Positions 1 through 7,749 of a DNA stretch of 38,948 bases are shown piece after piece. Each line of letters starts with the position of its first letter. The first letter of the stretch is position 1. The stretch comes from Verrucomicrobiota bacterium (GTDB lineage: Bacteria; Verrucomicrobiota; Verrucomicrobiia; Limisphaerales; UBA1096): contig JACNJE010000122.1 in NCBI GenBank assembly GCA_014382705.1, positions 1 to 38,948 of the forward strand, given 5' to 3'. The notes under the pieces were generated by a model, which was given only the letters and a program-made list of their open reading frames with translations, ran no database searches and was not told where the DNA came from. A program made the position numbers and the translations under genes.

Positions 1-122
1 CTCTCCTCTCAACCCTTTCCAACCCTTCGGTGTCCTTTTTTATGAGTCAACACGGAATCGGCGCGGGAGAGTTGACGCCGCTTGACCCGGCCCGCTTGGC
101 GGGCCTAGCATCCGTGCCGCCG

Positions 123-1106
123 ATGAGAAGGATTGTGAGCCGATTCCTTGTTGCCTGTGCCACCGTGCTGTTCGTATGCGAGGCCGTGGGGCAAACCCCG
201 CCCGCCCGCCGCAACAGTATCGTCGCTGAGGTCAACGACAAGATCATCACCCGCCAGATGGTGACCGAGGCCATGATGGAAGAGGCCGAACACCTCCGCC
301 GCCAGTACGGGCGGCAGCCGATTGTCTACGGCCAGAAATACACCCAGTTGCAGGCGGACACACTCGAGGCGCTGATCCGCCGCGAACTGATGCTGCGCGA
401 GTATCAGGAGAAGGGCTACAAGCTGCCCGAGGCCATCATCGAGCAGCGCATCCAGGAGGAAATCCGCGTCAAGGCCGGCAACCGTGCGACGCTAATCAAG
501 TCCCTTCAGGTCAGCAACATGACCTACGAGGAATACGCCCGGTTTCAGCGGGAGAAGATCATTCAGATGGTCATGCGCAACCAGTTCATCTCGAAGGCGA
601 ACATCGTCATTTCCCCCCGGCAGATCGAGAAACATTACGTGGCCAACAAGGATGCGTTTCGTGCCGGCATCGAGATCCGGCTGCGGATACTTTTTCTCGA
701 TGCCAAAAAGCACGGCGGCACGGAAGCCACCCGCAAACTGGCCGACGAGATTCACACGATCCTCCTGGCGGGCGAACCCTTTGCCGGGATCGCGTCGGTT
801 TACTCCGATCAAAACCGGGCATCGGGAGGGCTCAAGCCGGACTGGATCAAGCAGGGCGACCTGGCTCCGGAGCTGGACCAGGCGGCCTTCGCGCTTGGCC
901 AAGGGCAGTTCAGCCCCGTTGTGGAGTTGCCGCACGGGTGTTACCTGTTGCGATGTGAGGAAGTGAGCCAGGCCAAGCTCCGGAGCCTGTCCGAGGTGCG
1001 CGGCCAGATCGAGCAGACCCTGCTGGAGGCCGAGCAACAGGCCCGCCAGGACAAATGGTTCGAGCAGCTCAAGCGCAAGTCCCACATCCGGCAGTTTTCT
1101 TTTTGA
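123..1106 (+). CDS. SurA-like periplasmic peptidyl-prolyl cis-trans isomerase
   Basis: Predicted exported chaperone/foldase for envelope proteins. With the ATG at 123 the 327-residue product has a clean signal peptide (basic MRR, then a hydrophobic stretch ending near VGQ, residue 24). Starts further upstream in the same frame would put about 30 polar residues before it, so I reject them. Residues 35-170 resemble the SurA N-terminal helical domain (VAEVNDKIITRQMV start, then charged helices). Residues about 180-285 match a single parvulin rotamase domain (IRLRILFLD, FAGIASVYSD, GGLKPDWIKQGDL, FSPVVELPHG). E. coli SurA has two parvulin domains, so this is a shorter one-domain form. No good Shine-Dalgarno is visible. 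The next gene begins 35 nt downstream on the same strand. The family call is firm; the symbol surA is not justified without orthology. Confidence 0.85.
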   Translation: MRRIVSRFLVACATVLFVCEAVGQTPPARRNSIVAEVNDKIITRQMVTEAMMEEAEHLRRQYGRQPIVYGQKYTQLQADTLEALIRRELMLREYQEKGYKLPEAIIEQRIQEEIRVKAGNRATLIKSLQVSNMTYEEYARFQREKIIQMVMRNQFISKANIVISPRQIEKHYVANKDAFRAGIEIRLRILFLDAKKHGGTEATRKLADEIHTILLAGEPFAGIASVYSDQNRASGGLKPDWIKQGDLAPELDQAAFALGQGQFSPVVELPHGCYLLRCEEVSQAKLRSLSEVRGQIEQTLLEAEQQARQDKWFEQLKRKSHIRQFSF

Positions 1107-1141
1107 TCAATTCCGCCTGGCCAAGCGTCAGGCTACCAGCG

Positions 1142-2119
1142 ATGCAACAGATTCACCCCAACATACCGGCCGCCGGCCGGTGGCGTGCCGTCATTGTCGG
1201 CCTTCTGCTTGCGACGTTTGCCGCTGGCGCGCAGGCGCAGGTGAAAATGACGGTTGAGCTGGGGAAGAACCGGTTCCTGCCGCGCGAATCCCTGTTGGTT
1301 GAGCTCAAGATTGTCAATTTTTCCGGCCAGACACTGGTGTTTGGCGAGGACGACCATTGGCTGCAGTTCCGCATCCAGTCTGAAACCGGGGAGGAGATCA
1401 CCCCCATCTCCGACCCGCCGCCGGTGAAGGGGCGTTTCACGGTCGAGTCCTCCATCCGCGCCACCAAGAAGATCGACATCGCCCCGTATTATGCGCTCGA
1501 GCAGGCCGGCCGCTACACCGTGACCGCCAAGGTTGTCATCCGCCAATGGGGCAAGCAATTTAGTACCAAGCCGGTCAAGTTCGACGTCACCAACGGCACG
1601 ATTCTTTGGGAGCAGGCCTTCGGGCTGCCGCTCAAGAAGGGAGACCCCCCCGGCCAGCCGAGGCAGATCCGTCGCTACGTCCTCCAGCAGGCCAAGCGCC
1701 TCAAGGCGATGAGCCTCTACGCCCGCGTGGACGACGGCCCCGGCGGACGGGTGCACCGGGTGATGCCGGTCTGTGCCATGGTGTCGTTCAACCTGCCCAA
1801 GGCCCAGGTCGACCCGAGGGGCAACCTGCACGTGCTCTGCCAGACCGGCGGCAAGGAATACAACTACTCCGTGATCGACCCGGACGGACAACTCAAGGTC
1901 CGCCGCCACTATCTCATCGCTGCGACCCGTCCCCGGCTCGGTTTCAAGGACGGGGAGATCATCGTCGTCGGCGGCTTCAAGCTCACGCGGCCTAACGACC
2001 TGCCCCCAGTCAAAAAAAACGGCGGGAAGGCGGAACCGGTCGTGCCGGGCAACGCGCCCCGGCCCATCCCCGTCATCCAGCCGCCCGTGCCGGTCCCGGC
2101 CAAGCGCGACGGGGAATAA
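1142..2119 (+). CDS. Secreted protein, Ig-like N-terminal half, function unknown
   Basis: I do not recognise a named family. The ATG at 1142 gives 325 residues with a signal peptide (hydrophobic core VIVGLLLATFAAGAQA, predicted cleavage near residue 30). Residues about 31-150 look like a beta-sandwich: alternating hydrophobic strands beginning KMTVELGKNRFLPRESLLVELKIVN, the style of bacterial proteins that handle 'normal form of X' or inhibitor-like Ig folds. Residues 150-290 include a basic helix and further strands. The last 40 residues are Pro/Lys-rich and probably disordered. It lies between a parvulin-like foldase and a lipoprotein on the same strand with short gaps, so the three may be co-transcribed and share an envelope role. 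Coding status is well supported by length, the signal peptide and even codon use. Confidence 0.75.
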   Translation: MQQIHPNIPAAGRWRAVIVGLLLATFAAGAQAQVKMTVELGKNRFLPRESLLVELKIVNFSGQTLVFGEDDHWLQFRIQSETGEEITPISDPPPVKGRFTVESSIRATKKIDIAPYYALEQAGRYTVTAKVVIRQWGKQFSTKPVKFDVTNGTILWEQAFGLPLKKGDPPGQPRQIRRYVLQQAKRLKAMSLYARVDDGPGGRVHRVMPVCAMVSFNLPKAQVDPRGNLHVLCQTGGKEYNYSVIDPDGQLKVRRHYLIAATRPRLGFKDGEIIVVGGFKLTRPNDLPPVKKNGGKAEPVVPGNAPRPIPVIQPPVPVPAKRDGE

Positions 2120-2138
2120 CCCGCCGGCCCAGGGCACC

Positions 2139-3371
2139 ATGAAACCGGACTCGATCCCCTCCATCGCCATCGCTGCGGCGATGGCGCTTGGCCAAGCGGG
2201 CTGCACCGGATTAACCAAGCGCTTGGCCAAGACCGATTCCACTGAACAAGAAATGACATTCTCCGAAGACGTCGCCTTCCTCAAAAGACATGTCGAGGTC
2301 ATCACGCTTGGCCAAGGGGCGGGGCAACCTCAGGTTGCCGTTGTGCCGGCTTATCAGGGTCGCGTCATGACCAGCACCGTGGGCGGCGGCGAAGCACCCA
2401 GCCATGGCTGGATCAACTACGACCTCATCGCCTCCGGCAAAACCGGGCCGCACATCAACGCCTTCGGTGGTGAGGACCGTTTTTGGCTGGGACCGGAGGG
2501 AGGGCAGTTCTCCATCTTTTTCAAAAAAGGGGATTCGTTTGATCTGGAACATTGGCAGACGCCGGCACTCATCGACACCGTCCCGTACAAAGTCACCGCG
2601 AAAAGCGACAGCGAAGTGACCTTCCGCCACGAGGCGAAAATCAAAAACTACTCCGACACCGAATTTGGCATGCGGATCGATCGCACCGTGCGGTTGTTCG
2701 ACCGATCAAAGGTCGGCGAGCTACTCGGAACCGAGTTGCCCGAGGGCGTTCGCGTCGTGTGCTACGAGACGGAAAACGTGCTGACTAACACTGGTGAGAC
2801 CGCGTGGACCAAACAGGGCGGGTTGTTGTCGATCTGGATTCTCGGCATGTACAAGCACTCGGAGCGGACGACCGTGCTTGTGCCATACGTCGAAGGCGAC
2901 GAAGCCAAGCTTGGCCCGATCGTCAACGCCGACTACTTCGGCACCGTGCCGCCGGATCGCCTGAAGGCTGCGGACGGGGTGATCCGGTTTTCCGGGGATG
3001 GACAGTACCGCAGCAAGATCGGCCTCACGCCTCAACGCGCCAAACCGATCCTTGGCAGCTACGATGCCACCCGTCAATTGCTCACCCTCGTGCAGTACAC
3101 TAAACCGGAAGGCGCGACCGACTACGTCAACTCCATGTGGGAGTTGCAGGACGAACCGTTCAAGGGCGATGTGGTCAACAGCTACAACGACGGCCCGCCG
3201 AGTCCCGGAGCCAAGCCGCTTGGCCCGTTTTACGAGTTGGAATCCTCCTCACCCGCGCTCGCGCTCAAGCCGGGCGAATCGGCCACGCACATCCACCGCA
3301 CCCTTCATCTGCAGGGCGACGAGGCGACCGTCCGCCAACTCGGCAAAACCGTCCTCGGCGCTATCGAATAG
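2139..3371 (+). CDS. Predicted lipoprotein, about 410 aa, possibly DUF6786-like
   Basis: The N-terminus has a hydrophobic segment followed by the lipobox-like AMALGQAGC (Cys at residue 22), suggesting a lipid-anchored envelope protein. The rest is a beta-rich single domain with many aromatic and glycine residues (GGEDRFWLGPEGGQFSIFFKKG) and repeated strand-turn patterns. It resembles large uncharacterised secreted families (I think DUF6786, from memory) and has some likeness to galactose-mutarotase-type sandwiches, which I cannot confirm. Three copies of the iterated palindrome CTTGGCCAAG fall in the first 180 bp (2187, 2222, 2307), one of them coding the lipobox region. The 3' end overlaps the convergent sulfatase gene by 11 nt (3361-3371), so there is no room for a terminator between them. 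Confidence 0.7.
   Translation: MKPDSIPSIAIAAAMALGQAGCTGLTKRLAKTDSTEQEMTFSEDVAFLKRHVEVITLGQGAGQPQVAVVPAYQGRVMTSTVGGGEAPSHGWINYDLIASGKTGPHINAFGGEDRFWLGPEGGQFSIFFKKGDSFDLEHWQTPALIDTVPYKVTAKSDSEVTFRHEAKIKNYSDTEFGMRIDRTVRLFDRSKVGELLGTELPEGVRVVCYETENVLTNTGETAWTKQGGLLSIWILGMYKHSERTTVLVPYVEGDEAKLGPIVNADYFGTVPPDRLKAADGVIRFSGDGQYRSKIGLTPQRAKPILGSYDATRQLLTLVQYTKPEGATDYVNSMWELQDEPFKGDVVNSYNDGPPSPGAKPLGPFYELESSSPALALKPGESATHIHRTLHLQGDEATVRQLGKTVLGAIE
2185..2198. repeat. Representative full copy of the iterated palindrome CGCTTGGCCAAGCG
   Basis: The core CTTGGCCAAG occurs at start positions 894, 2187, 2222, 2307, 3496, 4624, 4729, 4749, 7236, 7591, 9042, 11447, 11541, 12087, 13004, 15701, 15713, 18723, 19353, 19694, 21349, 21659, 25452, 25621, 27235, 29583, 30984, 34272, 35590, 36559, 38777 and 38870 (hand count, 32). 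Base composition predicts about 0.05 copies. Most lie inside genes, where they read as Leu-Gly-Gln, Leu-Ala-Lys or Trp-Pro-Ser depending on phase. Many more near copies exist (for example TGGCCAAGCG at 1113, 7265, 15801). It contains GGCC and TGGCCA. Confidence 0.95.
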
Positions 3372-4794
3372 TTTTTGTGGTGGGTTGGCCGTGAAGGTGG
3401 TTGCCCTCTCTTGAGGCTTGGATGGCCTGCGTTGTGTCCACAGCGGCGCCGGGGTCGTTTTGAGCTTTCATCCAGCGGTCGAGTTCGGCGCGGAGCTTGG
3501 CCAAGCGATTGGCCCGGGATTTGTCCCCGATCAAATTGTTCATCTCGTAGGGGTCGTCGGTCACGCGGTAGAGTTGCTCGGCTGGCCGGTGCATGTAGCG
3601 TTTGACGAGGCGATAACTTCGCGGGGTGTTCCACGAGTCCCAAACCCACGTGGCCCAGTACGGGTTGTTGAGCGAGCCGTTGCCGCGCATGCCCATGAGG
3701 TGTTTTTCGATGTAAATTTCGTCCGGCAACAAGTTGCGAATGTAGTGGTACTCGCCGTCGCCGACGGAGCGGATGGGGTAGGGCGGGCCTTCGGGAATGT
3801 TGTTGTGCACGCCGTAGACGAACTGTCGGTGAGTCTGTTTTTTGCCGAGCAGGGCGTCGCGAAAACTGGCGCCGTCGTAGGGATGCGCGACTGGTTTTCC
3901 CCCGGCGAGATCGACGAGCGTGGGCAGGATGTCGGCGTATTGGACGAGCGCGTCGGTGCGTTTGCCGGCGGGGATGTGGCCGGGCCAACGCGCGACGAGC
4001 GCGGTCTGGATGCCAGTGTTCCAGTTGGTCCATTTGTTGCCGGGAAATTGCGAGCCCTGCTCAGAGGTAAACAGCACGACGGTGTTCGCCTCGCCGCCGG
4101 TGTCCTTTAGAGTGTCGACGACTTGGCCGACTTGCCCATCCATGTAGGTGATCTCGGCGAGGTAGTTGGCGAAGTCCTGCCGGGTGCGCGGGGTGTCGGC
4201 GATGTTCGGCGGAAGCTTGAGCTTGGCCGGCGGGTATTGGGATGCATCGCCCATGACCCACGGTACGTGCGGCTCGACGAGTGCCACGACGAGGCAGAAC
4301 GGCTGCTTGGAGTCGCGCTCCATGAAGTTGCGGATGCCGTCGAGTTCGTGCTCACGCGTGGGGTTGCGCACGCAGTTGGGGTCGAAGCCGCTGACGTTCT
4401 CAAACGGAAACGCCGCCGCCGGTTTGACGTGCACCTTGCCGGCGATGCCCACCCGGTAGCCAAGTGCTCCGAGATGGTGCGGCATGCTTTTCACGTCGGG
4501 CTGACTGGCGGAGTGATTCCACGCACAACCGTTGTGCAACGGGTACTGTCCGGTCATCAACTCGGCGCGGCACGGTTGGCACATGGCCTCGGCGAGGTAG
4601 GCGCGGTTGAACGTGAGGCCCTGCTTGGCCAAGCGATCGATGTTCGGGGTTTTGGCGTTTGGGCCGCCGTACAACGGGAGGTCGTTGTAGGTGCAGTCGT
4701 CGGCCATGATGATCAGGACGTTGGGCCGCTTGGCCAAGGCGTCGGCCGCTTGGCCAAGCGCAATGAACAGGAGCAACAGGCAGATGCGTTTCAT
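3361..4794 (-). CDS. Secreted sulfatase (formylglycine-dependent, S1-type)
   Basis: Hydrolyses sulfate esters outside the cytoplasm; the substrate cannot be read from sequence. The 477-residue product has a signal peptide ending near ALGQAADALA (residue 21). The alkaline-phosphatase superfamily start follows (RPNVLIIMADD, metal-binding Asp32/Asp33). The sulfatase signature CQPCR has Cys72 as the residue converted to formylglycine. Downstream are AGKVHVKP and FTSEQGSQFPGNKW motifs that supply further metal and substrate ligands, then a C-terminal subdomain with DDPYEMNNL. The length is normal for the family. It lies 38 nt downstream of the glycosidase-like gene on the same strand and is likely co-transcribed with it, which points to breakdown of a sulfated glycan. 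Two iterated palindromes (4729, 4749) lie in the signal-peptide coding region. Confidence 0.93.
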   Translation of the reverse strand: MKRICLLLLFIALGQAADALAKRPNVLIIMADDCTYNDLPLYGGPNAKTPNIDRLAKQGLTFNRAYLAEAMCQPCRAELMTGQYPLHNGCAWNHSASQPDVKSMPHHLGALGYRVGIAGKVHVKPAAAFPFENVSGFDPNCVRNPTREHELDGIRNFMERDSKQPFCLVVALVEPHVPWVMGDASQYPPAKLKLPPNIADTPRTRQDFANYLAEITYMDGQVGQVVDTLKDTGGEANTVVLFTSEQGSQFPGNKWTNWNTGIQTALVARWPGHIPAGKRTDALVQYADILPTLVDLAGGKPVAHPYDGASFRDALLGKKQTHRQFVYGVHNNIPEGPPYPIRSVGDGEYHYIRNLLPDEIYIEKHLMGMRGNGSLNNPYWATWVWDSWNTPRSYRLVKRYMHRPAEQLYRVTDDPYEMNNLIGDKSRANRLAKLRAELDRWMKAQNDPGAAVDTTQAIQASREGNHLHGQPTTKTIR

Positions 4795-4832
4795 GGGCGG
4801 GGAGCTTCCTGCCGGCGGGCTGCGGGGTCAAT

Positions 4833-7460
4833 TCATTCTCCTGCGTCGGCGTAATCCCGGCCCTTCGTTCGCTTGGTCTTGAAACGAGAACTGGTGGAGA
4901 AAAGCTTCACCTCGTACGGCTGCATTCGGGTGACGATGCGCCCGTTTTGAACGGTGGCACGTTCATCACCGTAAAGCCGGTGCAGCGTGCGCCCGTTCAG
5001 CGGTTTCAACCCGGTCACATCGACACCAAGGTGGCGGTGATCGTCCTCGTTGATCAGGATCAGCAAATGGTCGCCGCCGCTGCGTTTCAACAACCCGCGG
5101 ATGCCCAGCCCGGGTTCATCGAAAAGATCATCAATCACGGCCACCTCGACGGGGTGATCGTCTCCCACCAGGAACGGTTCCAGTCGGCTCAGCTCAGCGG
5201 TGAGGGCATGGAGCGATTCGCGGAAGAGCGGGTCGTCGATGGTCTGCGTTCCCCAGTAAAGAATGCCGCGTGCGCCATGCACGATACCGTCGTAGGCCAT
5301 GAACCGCGATTGATCGAACGACGGGTAGAGCCGCTCGCGGTCGGGGCGAATCTTGTGCCATGAGAATCCCTGCAGCACCATCCAGACCGGTCTGCCGTGG
5401 CCGATGGCGTCCCAGCGCTGCACCAGCCGTCCGATGCTTTGCAGGTCGGTGCCGGTCTTTCGCACGGCATAGTAGTCGCATCCGGTGATGTCGATCGAGT
5501 CGATGTAATCCCGGACGTACCTCACGTCGCTGTCCGCGGCTTCGTTGATCCAGAACGGAAGGTTGCGCCGATCCAGCTCGCGGACAAGCCGGATGCCCTC
5601 GTGCATGTTCGCGATCACCCGGCCGCCTTCCTTGCGGGCGTAGTTCACCGCCTTGGGAATCTGGTTGTTCCAGTCTTCACGGGTGAAGCCGGCTCGTTCC
5701 TTCAAAAAACTATACGCGGTAAATGTCCAAACGATCTCATCCGGTCCTTCCCAAACGGCGAGCGCGGGGTGGTTGCGCAGTTCCTCGACCTGTTTTCGCA
5801 ACGCCGGGGTGGCTCCCTGCTGCACGGCGAGTGGCACCCAGCCCATCAGCCCCTGTTTGTGTGCCGCGTCCAGTGTGTCTCGGTTGTCGCAACGGACGAG
5901 GTTGAAGCCGCTCCGGGCCATGCTCCGGAGTCTCTCCCCGTCGCTGGGGAATTCGTACGAACCGATTGGGAAACGCAGTCTGCCGTTATGATCCGTGAGG
6001 ATGCCGCGGTGGCGTGGTGCCTGCTCCACGGTGAGAATCTGCATCCCCCGCTTGGCGTCGACGGAGATTTCACCTCCTCCAGCCAAAGCCAACGTTACGT
6101 TGCCCGTCTCCGTCCCGAAATCGGTTCGCCGCGCCAACACCCGGTTGCCCAGGCGCAGCCCCGACACGACCGGGCCAGGCTCGGGGGGCACGCCGAACTG
6201 CACCGGCACACCGCGCCGGATGAAGCCGTTGTACTCGAGGCTTGTCCGGTAGACTTCATGGACGAGTTCAATTTCAATGGCCAGCTCCGGGCCGGTGCAC
6301 CAGAGGAAAAATGTGTCGTGCCCGCGCAGCAGCATGTGCCACAGCACCTCCTGGTATTTCTCCCGGCTGAATTGCTCCACCGCCGGATCCGGGTTTTTCG
6401 GCGGCGCCGTGGTGTGCCAGTGGACAAAGGGAATGATCGGAGTCTGCTGTGAGGTATGTTGGCCCGCATTCGAGGCGACCCGCATCATGTTGTAAAACCA
6501 GCGATAATCCTTCGGTTCAAAGTCGTACCAACCGAATGTGGGGTACCACGTGTAGACCACCGGCATCGCGAAGGTGTACCCGCACGCATCAAACTCATGC
6601 GCCCACTCGCGGTACTGCGCGCGTTGATCCATCAAGACCGGGGCGCCGGGCGTCTCCCGCTCGAAATAGTCGTACCAGTAGCGGTGACCGTCGTGGGGAT
6701 GGACGGCATAATTGCCGACGAGCGCCTCCGGAAAATAACGGGTGACGTTGTCGCCGAACGCCTCGCGCTGAAGCCGACTGCGAATCTCCCGCAGCGTGGT
6801 TTGGAACGACCGGAAGTCATCCATGTCCGGCACATGTTCGCGGCAACGGCGGCAGCGCTTGGAGCTTTCCCAGGCGTCGTTCCATTCGATAGGGCCATCA
6901 ATCTCCCAATCGGCAAAGATGAAATCGACATTAACCCCAGCGGACTTGTATTGCTTCAGGAACGCCTCGACGCGTTGCCGGATGACCGGGATGCGATGCT
7001 CGAGCGTGAACGGGCAGCCCATCGTGCCGCCAAACGACGTCTCGGCAAACGGCCTGCCGTTGTTGTCGAGGTGCTGGGTCTTGGCCGTTCCGTCAAAGAA
7101 GGAGTAGAGGCAGCCGGTGGCATGCACCGAGACCCTCCCGCCTTTTTGTTGCTGCAGCTTGCCGATGCGAAGACCTTCCTTCAGTGACGGTTCAAAATTG
7201 TTGTGGCTCCAGTTGACCGAGTAGCCGATGCCCCGCTTGGCCAAGCGCTCGAGCACCTGTTCCGCCTGGCCAAGCGAAAGCGGGGAGAGCGCCCCGCTGA
7301 TCGGCAGCACGAACATCGGCAGCCGCCCGTCCAGCGGGGCCGAAACCGGCTTGGTGTGCTCCAACACCACCCGAAGGCTGTTGGGCAGTTCCACTTGCGG
7401 CTGCGCGATCGTCACCTGGCCAAGCGCAACGCCCAGCAGCATCGGCAAATAACGGTTCAT
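4833..7460 (-). CDS. Large secreted glycosidase-like protein with two TIM-barrel-type regions
   Basis: The 875-residue product starts with a signal peptide (MNRYLPMLLGVALGQVTIAQ). Residues about 30-430 look like one alpha/beta barrel: VDFIFADWEIDGPIEWND carries acidic residues at a strand end, and a CRRC pair follows. Residues about 485-800 look like a second barrel of the GH2/GH5 style: GSYEFPSDGERLRSMARSGFNLVRCDN opens it, then HPALAVWEGPDE resembles the 'HPS-W-NE' strand of clan-A glycosidases, then FWINEAAD, and ILYWGTQTIDD near the end. A C-terminal beta-domain closes it. I cannot assign a CAZy family or confirm the catalytic pair. The neighbouring sulfatase in the same orientation supports a role in sulfated polysaccharide degradation. 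A starting ATG at 7458-7460 immediately precedes the signal peptide. Confidence 0.8.
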   Translation of the reverse strand: MNRYLPMLLGVALGQVTIAQPQVELPNSLRVVLEHTKPVSAPLDGRLPMFVLPISGALSPLSLGQAEQVLERLAKRGIGYSVNWSHNNFEPSLKEGLRIGKLQQQKGGRVSVHATGCLYSFFDGTAKTQHLDNNGRPFAETSFGGTMGCPFTLEHRIPVIRQRVEAFLKQYKSAGVNVDFIFADWEIDGPIEWNDAWESSKRCRRCREHVPDMDDFRSFQTTLREIRSRLQREAFGDNVTRYFPEALVGNYAVHPHDGHRYWYDYFERETPGAPVLMDQRAQYREWAHEFDACGYTFAMPVVYTWYPTFGWYDFEPKDYRWFYNMMRVASNAGQHTSQQTPIIPFVHWHTTAPPKNPDPAVEQFSREKYQEVLWHMLLRGHDTFFLWCTGPELAIEIELVHEVYRTSLEYNGFIRRGVPVQFGVPPEPGPVVSGLRLGNRVLARRTDFGTETGNVTLALAGGGEISVDAKRGMQILTVEQAPRHRGILTDHNGRLRFPIGSYEFPSDGERLRSMARSGFNLVRCDNRDTLDAAHKQGLMGWVPLAVQQGATPALRKQVEELRNHPALAVWEGPDEIVWTFTAYSFLKERAGFTREDWNNQIPKAVNYARKEGGRVIANMHEGIRLVRELDRRNLPFWINEAADSDVRYVRDYIDSIDITGCDYYAVRKTGTDLQSIGRLVQRWDAIGHGRPVWMVLQGFSWHKIRPDRERLYPSFDQSRFMAYDGIVHGARGILYWGTQTIDDPLFRESLHALTAELSRLEPFLVGDDHPVEVAVIDDLFDEPGLGIRGLLKRSGGDHLLILINEDDHRHLGVDVTGLKPLNGRTLHRLYGDERATVQNGRIVTRMQPYEVKLFSTSSRFKTKRTKGRDYADAGE

Positions 7461-7590
7461 GGGCAGGGGAGTCTCCGGCTCCGCCAGCGCGGGGTCAATA
7501 GCGCATCAGTCCCGCCCGCCGCGTGACAAGCCAAATTGAAGGCCGGGGCGGGGGGAACAAGGATGATCAGGATGGGCAATCGCCGTGCCG

Positions 7591-7600
7591 CTTGGCCAAG
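7591..7600. repeat. Intergenic copy of the iterated palindrome
   Basis: CTTGGCCAAG inside a longer match to CGCTTGGCCAAGCG, lying between the divergent glycosidase-like gene and the DUF1302 gene. The 289-nt gap 7461-7749 otherwise contains one A/T-armed inverted repeat (7689-7710) and no open frame that I would call a gene. Confidence 0.9.
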
Positions 7601-7688
7601 CGCAACATCACAGCCTGACAAACTCACCGAAAACCGGATTCCCCTATTACTCATAATTAGGGTACAAAAGGGTCGTCGAGTTGAGGGG

Positions 7689-7710
7689 GCAAAAAAGTTT
7701 CATTTTTTGC
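7689..7710. promoter_or_regulatory. Inverted repeat upstream of the DUF1302 gene
   Basis: Perfect 8-bp arms (GCAAAAAA and TTTTTTGC) separated by 6 nt (GTTTCA), centred about 50 nt upstream of the ATG at 7750. The symmetry suits a dimeric DNA-binding regulator, or it may shape the 5' untranslated RNA. It is weak as a terminator because the stem is nearly all A-T. The function is inferred only from symmetry and position. Confidence 0.4.
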
Positions 7711-7749
7711 GTGCAATCGGGCTGGGGGATGGTATGACGCCCCCGACCA

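Noticed and set aside
1133-2305. A 390-codon reverse-strand open frame opposite the secreted protein at 1142
   Set aside because: It crosses the junction of two forward genes with good signal peptides and has no recognisable features.
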